DNA from: Paraplanobispora siamensis
GTDB taxonomy: Bacteria; Actinomycetota; Actinomycetes; Streptosporangiales; Streptosporangiaceae
Direction of reading: 5' to 3'
Assembly: GCF_016863175.1 (NCBI RefSeq)
Contig: NZ_BOOJ01000071.1
Location: 1 to 64,000 of the forward strand
Length of the DNA: 64,000 bases
The position numbers and the translations under genes are program-made. The notes beneath the pieces were generated by a model that saw only the letters and a program-made list of their open reading frames with translations, was not told where the DNA came from and searched no databases. Each line of letters starts with the position of its first letter. Positions within the stretch are counted from its first letter, which is position 1. Shown in pieces: positions 24,032 to 32,989 of this stretch.

Positions 24032-26743
24032 TCACAGGCGCTCACCGACCAGCCGGGAGGGCAGGTCGGTGCGGCGGGACACGTTGAGTTTGCGGTAGAC
24101 CCGTGTCAGGTGCTGCTCCACGGTGCTGACCGTGATGTGCAGCTTGGCGGAGATGTCCCGGTTGGAGTAGCCGTCGGCGGCCAGCGCGGCCACCCGCCGC
24201 TCGGCGTCGCTGAGGATCGGCTGCACGCCCGGCGCCTCGCCGTCGTGGTCGCCCGGGGACAGCGCCTGGCTCAGCCCGTCGGCGTGGCACTCCTGCGCCA
24301 GCGCCTTCGCCCGCCGCGCCAGCATCCCGCCGCGCCGGTACTCGCCGATGGCGTGGTAGGCCTCCACGAGGTCGAACAGAGCCCTGGCCAGCTCGTACTT
24401 GTCGCCGCCCGTCTGGAGCAGGTCGGCCGCGCGGCGCAGCAGGTTCACCCGGTGCCTGGCCTCCCCGGTGGCGGCCAGCACCCGCATCGCCATGCCGTGC
24501 ACCCGGCTGGAGCGTCCCGGGCCGCGGCGCAGCTCCTCCTCGACCAGGGACCGCCCCTCGTCGGGGTCCCCGAGGCGGACCAGGCACTCGGCGGCGTCCA
24601 CCCGCCAGGGGATGAACTCCGGGCTGTCCAGACCCCACCGGCCGGTCAGCTCACCGCACAGCCGCAGGTCCCGCAGCGCCTGCTCGGCCTGTCCCGCCAT
24701 GAGCGTGAAGCGGGCCTTGCCGTACAGGTAGAGCAGGCCGAAGCGGGTCTCCAGCATGGCCTCCGGCACGGGCTGGGTGGCGTGCGGCAGGCACGCCTCC
24801 TGGCGGGACATGGCCGCGCCGGCCCACAGCAGCGCGCCCAGCGGGGCGCCGACGGCCACGCCCCAGCTGCCCGGAGGGATGATCTCCAGGGCGCGGCGGG
24901 CGTCGCCGGCGGCCGCGGCCAGGTCGCCGCGGCGCAGCCCGATCTCGGCGCGGATGGCCGACAGCCGGGCCTGCCTGCTGGGCGCCTGGCGGCGTACGGC
25001 CTCCTCGATGAAGGCGTCGCACCACGGCGCGGCCCGGTCGGCGCGGCCCACGTAGGTGAGGGTCAGCAGCGCGCTCTCGACCGTGTCCATGGACATCTCG
25101 TCCAGTTGCGAGCCGCGCAGGACGCGTTCGGCGGTCGCCGCGGTCTCCGCGTTCGGTCCCTCCGCCAGGGCCCTGACGAGCATGTTGGCCGACTCGACGC
25201 GGCGGGCGGCGGTGAGCGAGTGCGTGGCGCAGGCGGCCTCGCGGGCGTCCGGCTCCGGCAGGTGGGACAGGAACGACGGGCAGGCGCCGTGGAACCAGGC
25301 GCGGGCCACGGCCAGCTCCGTCATGCCCTCCCGGTCCAGTTCGTCCAGGCCCCTGAGGTGGTGCAGGACGTCCTTTGCGTCGGCCACGTGGCCGTGCCAC
25401 AGCAGCGCCTTGGCCAGCACCACGGCGTCGCCGCCGCCCAGATGGCCCTTGTGCAGGGCCTCGGTCAGCTCGGCCAGCTGCCCCACCGGGGTGCTGGGGT
25501 TGATGCGCCACCTGGCGCGGACGAGCTTGGTGGCGATCCTGGCCCGCCACCGCTCGTCGGCGCAGCCCTGCCAGGCCAGCTTCAGGTAGTCGATGGCCGG
25601 CTCCACTCGGCCCTCGCGCAGCGCGTGGCCCGCGGCCTCCTCCAGCACCGACACGTTCCACGGCTCGTCGGCGCGGGCGGCCAGCAGCAGGTGGTCGGCC
25701 ACCACCGTCACCGCCGCGCCGTCCTGGTAGGTCAGCTCGGCGGCGCGGCGGTGCAGGCCGGTGCGGTCGGCGGCGTCGAGCGCGGCCAGCACCGCCGACC
25801 GGGCGGCGTCGTGCCGGAAGCGGCCCTCGCCCAGCACCCCGGCGCGGGTCAGGGCCTGGAGCGCCTGGGCGGTGTCGGCCTCGCTCTCGTCCAGCAGGCG
25901 GGCGACCGGTCCCGGCTCGCCCAGGACGGCCAGTGCGCGGGCCGCCCGCAGCAGGTCCGGGCCGGCGCCGTGCAGGCAGTTCAGTACGGCCTCGCCGTAC
26001 CGGCCGCCGGGGGCGTCCGTCTCCCGGAAGTCCTCGGCGAGCGCGTCCACCAGCAGGCGGTTGCCGCCGCTCAGCTCGTGGCAGCGCGTCGCGTGGCGGT
26101 CGGCGATCTCCCGGCCCGCCCGCCCGGCCACCCGCTCGGCGACCTCCTCCGGCGACAGGTGGGCGAGCCTGATCCGGCGGCAGTGGGGCAGGCGCAGCAG
26201 GTCGGCGTGGAGCAGGGACGGCTGGTGCGCGTGCTGGTCGGTGCTGCCGAAGGCCAGCATGATCTTGGTGTACTTGACCCGGCGGGCCAGGTAGGACAGG
26301 CACAGCTGGGAGCCGCGGTCGGCGTGGTGGGCGTCGTCCACCACGATCAGCAGCGGGCAGCGCTCCGACAGCTCCAGCAGGACCGTGCAGAGCGCGTCCA
26401 CGATCTGCACGTCCATGTGGTCGAGGGTCTCGCCCGCGAGCTGGGCGCGGGCGCCCTCCTGCAGGAGGCTCAGCGTGGTCGCGCGGTGCTCCTCCGGCAT
26501 CGGCGTGTTGTGCACGAGCTGCGACAGCACGCCCAGGGGCAGATCCCGTTCCGCCCGTGAGCCGGTCGCGGTGAGCGGGAGCGCGCCGTGGTCGAACGCG
26601 TGCTCGGTGAGGCCGTCCAGCAACCGGCTCTTGCCGGTGGCGATGGGGCCCGTCACCATCGCGATGCGGCCCCGCCCGGCCACCGCCTCATCCAGGAGGT
26701 CCCGCAGGAGGGCCATCCCCTGTACCTGGTCGTGCTCGGCCAT
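24032..26743 (-). CDS. LAL-type LuxR regulator with AAA/NACHT-like ATPase, 903 aa
   Basis: A large ATP-binding regulator of the LuxR family. A Walker A GPIATGKS (residues 32-39) and a Walker B-like LLIVVDDAHHAD (about 130) are followed by long TPR-like helices and a C-terminal LuxR HTH, LAADGYSNRDISAKLHITVS and TVEQHLTRVYRKLNV. Such proteins usually activate secondary-metabolite clusters in a pathway-specific way. AAGGAGG precedes the ATG at 26743. It ends 12 bp from the small protein, converging on the carboxylase operon. Confidence 0.9.
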   Translation of the reverse strand: MAEHDQVQGMALLRDLLDEAVAGRGRIAMVTGPIATGKSRLLDGLTEHAFDHGALPLTATGSRAERDLPLGVLSQLVHNTPMPEEHRATTLSLLQEGARAQLAGETLDHMDVQIVDALCTVLLELSERCPLLIVVDDAHHADRGSQLCLSYLARRVKYTKIMLAFGSTDQHAHQPSLLHADLLRLPHCRRIRLAHLSPEEVAERVAGRAGREIADRHATRCHELSGGNRLLVDALAEDFRETDAPGGRYGEAVLNCLHGAGPDLLRAARALAVLGEPGPVARLLDESEADTAQALQALTRAGVLGEGRFRHDAARSAVLAALDAADRTGLHRRAAELTYQDGAAVTVVADHLLLAARADEPWNVSVLEEAAGHALREGRVEPAIDYLKLAWQGCADERWRARIATKLVRARWRINPSTPVGQLAELTEALHKGHLGGGDAVVLAKALLWHGHVADAKDVLHHLRGLDELDREGMTELAVARAWFHGACPSFLSHLPEPDAREAACATHSLTAARRVESANMLVRALAEGPNAETAATAERVLRGSQLDEMSMDTVESALLTLTYVGRADRAAPWCDAFIEEAVRRQAPSRQARLSAIRAEIGLRRGDLAAAAGDARRALEIIPPGSWGVAVGAPLGALLWAGAAMSRQEACLPHATQPVPEAMLETRFGLLYLYGKARFTLMAGQAEQALRDLRLCGELTGRWGLDSPEFIPWRVDAAECLVRLGDPDEGRSLVEEELRRGPGRSSRVHGMAMRVLAATGEARHRVNLLRRAADLLQTGGDKYELARALFDLVEAYHAIGEYRRGGMLARRAKALAQECHADGLSQALSPGDHDGEAPGVQPILSDAERRVAALAADGYSNRDISAKLHITVSTVEQHLTRVYRKLNVSRRTDLPSRLVGERL

Positions 26744-26905
26744 GACGGCCCTCCTTGGTCGTGTCAATACGGCAGGTAGCGTCCTGACGGGGTACGGAGG
26801 TCGAGCCGGTGGGCGCGTCTGCGCCGGGGCTTCTCCCTCACCCTCCGGATCCGGGTCATCGTGGTTTCCTTCCGTGCCGGCGGCCGCCGGTCGGCCGCGC
26901 GCTCG

Positions 26906-28639
26906 TCAGCCCGCAGCGGCGAGGGGCTGGGGGAGGGGGAGACGGGACGGTTCGGGGCACGCCGCCGGACGGGCCTGCAGCGCCGCGCGGACGGCGGAGA
27001 AGGCCGAGGCGGCCATGTCGGCGTGCATGCCCGTGCCCCAGGATGTGCCCCCGTCCACCGCGCACTCCGCGTAGATCACGACCTCGCCCGGGGAACGGCC
27101 GTCGAGCGGTTCGCGCTCCAGATGTGTGTCGTGCAGCGGCGGCTCGGTGATGTGCACCGCCAGGACCCGGATCCCCCAGGGGCCGAGCAGCGAGGCCAGG
27201 TCCTCGGCCGCGCCCGGCCCGGCCTGCCGCGCGCCCCCGTCGATGTGGAGCGTGACCTCGACCGGCTCGCGGTTCAGCGGCAGCGGGCGGAAGGGGTCGC
27301 CGTGGTAGAGGTGCTCCTCGCGGAACAGCGCGCCGATGCGCTCCGGCGACAGCTCGCCGCCGGCGGCCTCAGCCTGCGCCTGCACGCGGGCGGCCAGGTC
27401 CTCCTGGAGGCCGCGCGGCAGGTTGAGCCCGTGCCAGGCGCTCATCACGTACGCCACGCCGCCCTTGCCGGACTGGCTGTTGACCCGGACCACCGCCTCG
27501 TAGGTGCGGCCCACGTCCTTGGGGTCGACCGGCAGGTACGGCATCTCCCACGGCAGTTCGCCCACCGGCGTCCCGGTCGTGGCCGAGCGCCGTTCGCGCT
27601 CGTCGAAGCCCTTCTTGATGGCGTCCTGGTGCGAGCCGGAGAAGGCGGTGTAGACCAGGTCGCCGCCGTAGGGGTGGCGCGGGTGGACCGGGAGCTGGTT
27701 GCACAGCTCGACGGTGCGGCGCACGGCGTTGATGTCGGAGAAGTCGATGCCGGGGTCGACGCCCTGGACGTACATGTTCATGCCCAGGGTCACCAGGCAG
27801 ACGTTGCCCGCCCGCTCGCCGTTGCCGAACAGGCAGCCCTCGATCCGCTCGGCCCCCGCCAGCAGCGCCAGCTCGGCGGAGGCCACGCCGGTGCCGCGGT
27901 CGTTGTGCGGGTGCACCGACAGGCAGACGTGCTCGCGGCGCGACAGGTTGCGGTCGAGCCACTCGATCTGGTCGGCGAAGACGTTCGGCAGCGAGCGCTC
28001 GACGGTCGTGGGGAAGTTCAGGATGATGTCGCGGCCCGCCTCCGGCTGCCAGACGTCCATGACCGCCTCGCAGACCTCCAGGGAGAAGTCGAGCTCGGTC
28101 TCGTTGAACAGCTCGGGGGAGTACTGGTAGCCGAGGTCGCAGTCGCCGAGCACGTGTTCGGCGTGGTCCATCATGACCCGCGTGGCGTGCACGGCCAGGT
28201 CGCGGCAGCCGTCCCGGTCGATGCCGAAGACCAGCCGGCGGAACAGCGGGGAGGTGGCGTTGTAGATGTGGATCAGCGCGCGCGGCGCGCCCTTGAGCAT
28301 GTCGAGGGTGTCCCTGATCAGCTCTTCGCGGGCCTGCGTCAGCACGGTGATGCGGACGTCGTCGGGGATGCGGTCCTGCTCGATGAGCAGGCGCAGGAAA
28401 TCGCGGTCGTCCTGGCTGGCGACGGGGAAGCCGACCTCGATCTCCTTGTACCCCATGCGCACGAGCAGTTCGAACATCACCAGCTTGCGCTCGGGGGACA
28501 TCGGGCGGGCCAGCGACTGGTTGCCGTCGCGCAGGTCGGTGGACAGCCAGCGGGGGGCCTTGCGGATGCGTCTGCCGGGCCACGTGCGGTCCGTCAGGTC
28601 GATCGGCCGGAATTCTCGGTAGCGTTCGGCGCCCAGCAT
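26906..28639 (-). CDS. leuA: 2-isopropylmalate synthase homologue, 577 aa
   Basis: The enzyme condenses acetyl-CoA with 2-oxoisovalerate. The catalytic barrel holds STDLRDGNQSLARPMSPERK, HIYNATSPLFRR and the metal-binding SVHPHNDRGTGVASAELALL, ending GNGERAGNVCLVTLGMN. The long C-terminal region (about residues 425-577) is the LeuA dimerisation/leucine regulatory domain. Sequence alone cannot separate a housekeeping leucine enzyme from a cluster-dedicated paralogue with another 2-oxoacid. Its position, and promoter boxes shared with sugar and PKS genes, argue for the latter. Homologues start at the ATG I chose (28639), 54 bp inside the open frame. Confidence 0.88.
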   Translation of the reverse strand: MLGAERYREFRPIDLTDRTWPGRRIRKAPRWLSTDLRDGNQSLARPMSPERKLVMFELLVRMGYKEIEVGFPVASQDDRDFLRLLIEQDRIPDDVRITVLTQAREELIRDTLDMLKGAPRALIHIYNATSPLFRRLVFGIDRDGCRDLAVHATRVMMDHAEHVLGDCDLGYQYSPELFNETELDFSLEVCEAVMDVWQPEAGRDIILNFPTTVERSLPNVFADQIEWLDRNLSRREHVCLSVHPHNDRGTGVASAELALLAGAERIEGCLFGNGERAGNVCLVTLGMNMYVQGVDPGIDFSDINAVRRTVELCNQLPVHPRHPYGGDLVYTAFSGSHQDAIKKGFDERERRSATTGTPVGELPWEMPYLPVDPKDVGRTYEAVVRVNSQSGKGGVAYVMSAWHGLNLPRGLQEDLAARVQAQAEAAGGELSPERIGALFREEHLYHGDPFRPLPLNREPVEVTLHIDGGARQAGPGAAEDLASLLGPWGIRVLAVHITEPPLHDTHLEREPLDGRSPGEVVIYAECAVDGGTSWGTGMHADMAASAFSAVRAALQARPAACPEPSRLPLPQPLAAAG

Positions 28640-28963
28640 CCTCGGATTTCCTTTCCCTGAATCGAATGAGTCGCGGCGGTCCACCGGATTCACGCTGCCA
28701 GAGCGTTTTTCGCGGAGCGACGCGCGGAATAAGAGAAACGGAACAATCCGCGTTTCCTCCGCGAATCCGCTCCGCTCTGTGGAGATCTTTACTGGGTATG
28801 CCAGAAGCTATAGGGGTCCGCGGGTCCCCACAAGATAGGGGGTCAGGAGTTCACGGCCGGTATCCGGGGGGAGCATCGCAGGGGGATCGAAAGGTGTACT
28901 CCCCCTGCTGCTTTCGGGTTACGCCGCTTACCGAGGGCCCGGACGGCGGTTAAGACTCCAGTC
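28640..28963. promoter_or_regulatory. divergent control region of leuA-like and ubiA-like genes with two TAGGGG boxes
   Basis: This 324-bp non-coding interval holds TAGGGGT (28811-28817) and TAGGGGGT (28836-28843) as direct copies 25 bp apart. It also holds an inverted repeat with 9-bp arms, GCAGGGGGA (28878-28886) and TCCCCCTGC (28900-28908), 56 bp before the prenyltransferase start. The left part (28690-28790) is relatively AT-rich and may hold the leuA-side promoter. No coding signal was seen. Confidence 0.5.
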
Positions 28964-29884
28964 ATGGCGGCTATCGCTCTCGGGCTCCGGGCCGTGCCGG
29001 CCCTCCCCCGCACCCTCGTCCTGTGCCTCGCCGAGGCCCGCCCGCTCGTCCTGGCGGTCTCGCTCCTGCGCTTCCTGACCGGCGTCGCCCTGGCCCTGCC
29101 GGTGGTCGCGGTGCCCGGTCCGTCGACGGTTCTGAGAGGGGCGGCGGCCTGGGTGCTGTCCATTTTCGCCGTCTACCTGCTCAACGGCGTCACCGACGTC
29201 GCCGAGGACCGGATCAACGGTTCCGGCAGGCCGATCGCCCGAGGCGACCTGGACCGGCGGACCGCCGCCGTCGTCGCCGCCGCGGGCGCCGGCCTGGCGA
29301 TGCTGGCCACCGTGGGGCTCCCCGAGCCCATGACCTGGATCGTCGCGGGGAACCTGGTGCTGGGCTATCTCTACTCGGGGCCGCCGCTGCGGCTCAAGGG
29401 CAGCGCGGGCGGCACGGTGGCCGTGCTGTGCCTGTCGGGCCTGCTTTCATACCTGGGCGGGTTCGTCGTGGCGACGGCCGGCGGCACGGACGTCTCGGTG
29501 CCGTCGGGGCTGGTGGTCTTCGCCGCGGCGGCGATCGGGTGGATGGTGTTGGTCGGAGTGCCCGCAAAGGACCTTTCGGACATCGATGGAGACGCCGCCG
29601 CCGGGCGGCGCACGTTCGGCGTACTCGTCGGGGAGCGCAGGGCGCGGCTGGCGATGGCGGTGGCCTCCCTGGCCCTGTGCGCCGCGCTCGGCGCGGCCGT
29701 CTGGTGGCTCGGGGCGCCCCTGCTGGGCGTCTTCCTGGCCATGGCCGCGGGGAGCGCCGGAGTCGTCGCCGTGACCCGCCGCCGGCGGGCGGAGAAGGGG
29801 CGCAGATCGCTCCGGCGCCCGTACGGCGTGTTTATGGGAACGCAGCATGTTGTTCACCTGACCGCTGTTGTATGCGCTATATAG
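28964..29884 (+). CDS. UbiA superfamily prenyltransferase, 306 aa
   Basis: An integral-membrane enzyme with eight to nine hydrophobic helices. The two Mg2+-diphosphate motifs of the family are present: NGVTDVAEDRIN (N-x-x-x-D-x-x-x-D, about residue 73) and KDLSDIDGDAAAGRRT (D-x-x-x-D, about 202), plus GYLYSGPPLRLKGS. It would transfer a prenyl chain to an acceptor at the membrane, or act as a UbiA-type cyclase. No prenyl diphosphate synthase is nearby, so the donor must come from general metabolism. It is divergent from leuA and followed 86 bp later by the histidine kinase. Confidence 0.85.
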   Translation: MAAIALGLRAVPALPRTLVLCLAEARPLVLAVSLLRFLTGVALALPVVAVPGPSTVLRGAAAWVLSIFAVYLLNGVTDVAEDRINGSGRPIARGDLDRRTAAVVAAAGAGLAMLATVGLPEPMTWIVAGNLVLGYLYSGPPLRLKGSAGGTVAVLCLSGLLSYLGGFVVATAGGTDVSVPSGLVVFAAAAIGWMVLVGVPAKDLSDIDGDAAAGRRTFGVLVGERRARLAMAVASLALCAALGAAVWWLGAPLLGVFLAMAAGSAGVVAVTRRRRAEKGRRSLRRPYGVFMGTQHVVHLTAVVCAI

Positions 29885-29970
29885 ATGCGACCGGAAATGT
29901 TGCATTATTGTGTGCAGCAAGGGATAGTTGGGGGGCGCTCGAACATTAGTCCCACGGTGGAGGGGGGACA

Positions 29971-31071
29971 TTGGCGGTGCACGGGCAGTCGGGCGATCCG
30001 GCGAGATTAGTTGAAACGTGTCGTATCGAAATACTCGCCGAGTTCGAGTCGGCCTTGCAGGCCGCCGGCAGTATGGTCTTCGCGGATCCGCAAGCCCGTG
30101 AACAGGCCCTTTCGACCGCTCGTTACGTCCTGGACGACGTGGCGGCTACGCTACGCGCTGGAAAGGTACAGATAAGTGAGCTGTACAAATTCCACGCCTG
30201 GGAAGTCGGAAACGCCAGGGCGGCCGGCGGCGTTCACCCGAAGGCCTCGCTTGAGGCCAGCTCACTTTTTTTCCGCGCGGCGTTGCGTCACCTGGTCAGG
30301 GGAATTGCCGCGGAGGCGGACGGCGGCACGGCGGCCGAACTGATCGTGCTGGCGGTCGCCGGCCTGGAGGAGAGTCTGTCCCGGCGGGTGCGCGAGTCCG
30401 CCGACGGCTACCACAGCTTCCTGCTCAACCTGGTGCACGAGGCCCAGGAGGAGGAGCGCCGCCGCATCGCCCGCGAGCTGCACGACCGCATCGGCCACGG
30501 CCTCAGCGTGGCCCACCAGCAGCTGGCGCTGTCGGAGGCGTACCGCGCGTCCGACAGCGCCCGCGCCTCCGCCAAGATCGGCATGGTGCAGCAGGCCATC
30601 CAGGAGACCATGGAGAACCTGCGGCAGCTCACCTCCGAGCTGCACCCGCGGACGCCGGTCAAGAGCCTGGAGAAGTCGCTGATGGGCTTCCTGGAGGAGG
30701 TGGAGGACGACGAGGTCTCCGTCGCGCTCGACGTCAGCGGCGACGAGTCGTGGGCCGAGCCGTGGGTGCGCGAGGAGGCGTTCCTCATCGTGCGCGAGGG
30801 CGTGCGCAACGCCCTCAGCCATGGGAGCCCGCCCATGGTCCTGATACGTGTGAACATCGCCCCCCACGAGCTGTCGGCGTCGGTGCTGGACAACGGGCGC
30901 GGTTTCGACCCGGCGGCCCCGTGCGGCCACGGGGTCGGCATGACGTCCATGCGCGAGCGCGCCGAACTGCTCGGCGGCCGGGTCGTCGTCACCAGCGAGG
31001 TGGGGCAGGGCTGCCTCGTCGAGCTGTTCATCCCGTTGAAGAGGCAGCCCCGTGGTAGCAGAGACACCTAG
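29971..31071 (+). CDS. cytoplasmic sensor histidine kinase (NarL-type partner), 366 aa
   Basis: No transmembrane segment is visible. Residues 1-150 form an all-helical input domain unlike PAS or GAF. The HisKA_3 box EEERRRIARELHDRIGHG places the phospho-histidine at H171. An HATPase_c domain follows, with REGVRNALSHG (N box), LDNGRGFDP (G1) and GHGVGMTSMRERAELLGG (G2). Codon 13 is TTA (30007-30009), and the first 40 codons are lower in GC than the rest, so translation may depend on the rare leucyl-tRNA. I chose the TTG at 29971 behind GGAGGGGGG; a GTG at 29977 is possible. It overlaps the response-regulator gene. Confidence 0.88.
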   Translation: MAVHGQSGDPARLVETCRIEILAEFESALQAAGSMVFADPQAREQALSTARYVLDDVAATLRAGKVQISELYKFHAWEVGNARAAGGVHPKASLEASSLFFRAALRHLVRGIAAEADGGTAAELIVLAVAGLEESLSRRVRESADGYHSFLLNLVHEAQEEERRRIARELHDRIGHGLSVAHQQLALSEAYRASDSARASAKIGMVQQAIQETMENLRQLTSELHPRTPVKSLEKSLMGFLEEVEDDEVSVALDVSGDESWAEPWVREEAFLIVREGVRNALSHGSPPMVLIRVNIAPHELSASVLDNGRGFDPAAPCGHGVGMTSMRERAELLGGRVVVTSEVGQGCLVELFIPLKRQPRGSRDT

Positions 31072-31720
31072 CGACGCCATCTCCGTGGTGCTGGTCGACG
31101 ATCACGCGCTGTTCCGCGAGGGACTGCGCGAGATCCTCGAGTGCGACGGCGGCATCCGCATCGTCGGCGAGGCCGGCGACTCCGAGACGGCGGTGGCCGT
31201 GGTCGCGAAGAACCGCCCCGACGTGGTGCTGCTCGACGTCGAGATCCCCGGCGACGAGGTCACCGACACCGTCGCCAACATCAGGAAGCTCTCGCCGGAG
31301 ACCCGGATCATCATCCTCAGCATGTACGACGGCCCGCAGCTCCTCACCAGGCTGCTGTCCGCCGGCATCCGCGGCTACCTGCTCAAGAGCGTGCACCGGC
31401 ACGAGCTGATCGCGGCGGTGCACAGCGTGCACGAGGACGCCTCCAGGGTCGTGCTGGCCGTCTCGCGTCACAGCCTGGCCAGGGTGCAGTCGCCGAGCAC
31501 CGGGATGCTGTCGGAGAAGGAGCTGGAGGTGCTGCAGCTGGCGGCGCAGGCGCTGAGCAACGCGCAGATCGCGCGGCGGCTCGGGCTGGCCGAGGCCACC
31601 GTGAAGCGGCACCTGCGCAACATCTTCGTCAAGCTCAACGCGGTCTCGCGGATCGACGCGGTGAACAAGGCGCTGGCCACGTCCCTGATCTCGCCCCAGG
31701 CCAGGAGCGAGGTGGACTGA
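31052..31720 (+). CDS. LuxR/NarL family response regulator, 222 aa
   Basis: The receiver domain (residues about 10-125) has the acidic pair VDDHALFREGL, phosphoryl acceptor D62 in VVLLDVEIPG and the conserved lysine in GYLLKSV. The C-terminal HTH reads LSNAQIARRLGLAEATVKRH followed by LRNIFVKLN. It overlaps the kinase gene by 20 bp and is surely its partner. The signal sensed is unknown; the pair probably controls the cluster. Confidence 0.9.
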   Translation: MVAETPSDAISVVLVDDHALFREGLREILECDGGIRIVGEAGDSETAVAVVAKNRPDVVLLDVEIPGDEVTDTVANIRKLSPETRIIILSMYDGPQLLTRLLSAGIRGYLLKSVHRHELIAAVHSVHEDASRVVLAVSRHSLARVQSPSTGMLSEKELEVLQLAAQALSNAQIARRLGLAEATVKRHLRNIFVKLNAVSRIDAVNKALATSLISPQARSEVD

Positions 31721-31737
31721 CCTCGGCCGTCGGCCGC

Positions 31738-32703
31738 TCACAGCAGCGGTGAGGCCGACTGGGCGTGGTGGGCGGCGGGGAACAGCTCGTCCAGCCTGCC
31801 GAGGGTCTCGGCGGGCAGCTCGACCGAGGAGGCGGCCAGGTTCATCTCCAGATGCACCGGATCGCGGGTGCTCGGCACGGGGATGACGTGCTCGCCCTGC
31901 GACAGCAGCCAGCTCAGTGCGAGCCGCCCGGCTCCCAGGTCGAGCTGCGCCGCCGCCGCCTCGAGCTCCTGGAGCCGGGAGGCGCCGCTGCGCCGGTGGT
32001 CGGGGTGGAAGCGGGGGTCGGCGAGCCGCCAGTCGCCCGGCTCGAACCTGGCCTGCGGCCTGACCCGGCCGGTGAGGAAGCCGCGGCCGAGCGGGCGGGC
32101 TGCGATCACGGCGATGCCCAGCTCGCGGGCGGCGGCCAGCAGCTCGGGGGAGGGGAGCGGCCCCCACAGGGAGTACTCGACGCCGACCGCGCTGACCGCA
32201 TGGACGGCGTGCGCGCGGCGAACCTGCTCGGTCATGCCGCCGGACAGCCCCAGGCGGCGGATCTTGCCCGCGCGCACCAGCTCGGCCAGCCCCGCGACGC
32301 TCTCCTCCAGGGGCACCCGGGTGTCCTGGCAGTGGAGGTAGAACAGGTCGACGCAGTCGGCGCGCAGGCGCCTGAGCGAGGCGTGCAGGGCCCGCTCCAG
32401 CTCGTGCGGGCGGCCGTCGAACACGACCGGGTCGCCGGGCCCGCCCACGCGCACCCCGCCGCGGGTGCACACCACCACCTCCTCGGCCCGTCCGGCGAGC
32501 ACCCGCCCGATCAGGCTCTCCACCTGCCCGTCCGCGTAGAAGTCCGCCGTGTCGAGCAGCGTCACCCCGGCATCGAGCGCCCTGCGCACCAGCCGGTCGG
32601 CCTCGCGGGGCCCGACCGGCCCGTACGCACCGCTCAGAGCGAGCGTGCCGAGCCCGACGACGGAGACGACCGGGCCCCCCGGACCCAACCTGGTGTAACG
32701 CAC
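31738..32703 (-). CDS. aldo/keto reductase family protein, 321 aa
   Basis: A (beta/alpha)8 NAD(P)H oxidoreductase. Tetrad positions: D in LLDTADFY, Y in the same block and H in YLHCQD are present. The usual lysine in the 'T-K-x-G' strand end reads VVCTRGGVRV, giving Arg instead of Lys. NADP-binding PLGRGFLTGR and PVPSTRDPVHLEMN are present. In deoxysugar clusters AKRs act as 3- or 4-ketoreductases, a plausible job because no SDR ketoreductase is visible. The GTG at 32703 with AAGGGG upstream is preferred to the ATG at 32721, which lacks a ribosome site. Confidence 0.8.
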   Translation of the reverse strand: MRYTRLGPGGPVVSVVGLGTLALSGAYGPVGPREADRLVRRALDAGVTLLDTADFYADGQVESLIGRVLAGRAEEVVVCTRGGVRVGGPGDPVVFDGRPHELERALHASLRRLRADCVDLFYLHCQDTRVPLEESVAGLAELVRAGKIRRLGLSGGMTEQVRRAHAVHAVSAVGVEYSLWGPLPSPELLAAARELGIAVIAARPLGRGFLTGRVRPQARFEPGDWRLADPRFHPDHRRSGASRLQELEAAAAQLDLGAGRLALSWLLSQGEHVIPVPSTRDPVHLEMNLAASSVELPAETLGRLDELFPAAHHAQSASPLL

Positions 32704-32872
32704 GAAATCCCCTTCGCGCATCGGTCATTATTTTCGACATGGTAAGTCAAGGGGTGGAGATTTTTTCTGTCAACCAACGCGCCCCATAAATCGGTGTACA
32801 GATATCGCCGCGCCCCCCAGGCGATGGTAGGCATATGAAGGGACAAGCGGAGAGGGCGGCGGGCGCATTGGC

Positions 32873-32890
32873 CCCCTAGCCGCACCCCTA
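32873..32890 (-). promoter_or_regulatory. paired CCCCTA boxes in AKR/PPTase divergent region
   Basis: CCCCTA occurs at 32873-32878 and 32885-32890 (TAGGGG on the minus strand), 12 bp apart, within the 286-bp non-coding interval between the aldo/keto reductase and PPTase genes. The core matches the boxes at 22.2, 28.8, 35.9 and 39.6 kb. No other clear element was seen in this interval apart from an AT-rich stretch near 32730-32800. Confidence 0.4.
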
Positions 32891-32989
32891 TTTTCCGGAC
32901 CACCGCCCACTGATACTCCGCGCAGCCCTTTTCGGGAAATGCCGCGCCTGGCTACTGTGCGATGGAGGACGGATGTGAGGAGGGACGGG

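Noticed and set aside
24110-28660. Long plus-strand frames opposite the LAL and leuA genes
   Set aside because: Same antisense effect; no conserved motifs, and the minus-strand proteins are unmistakable.
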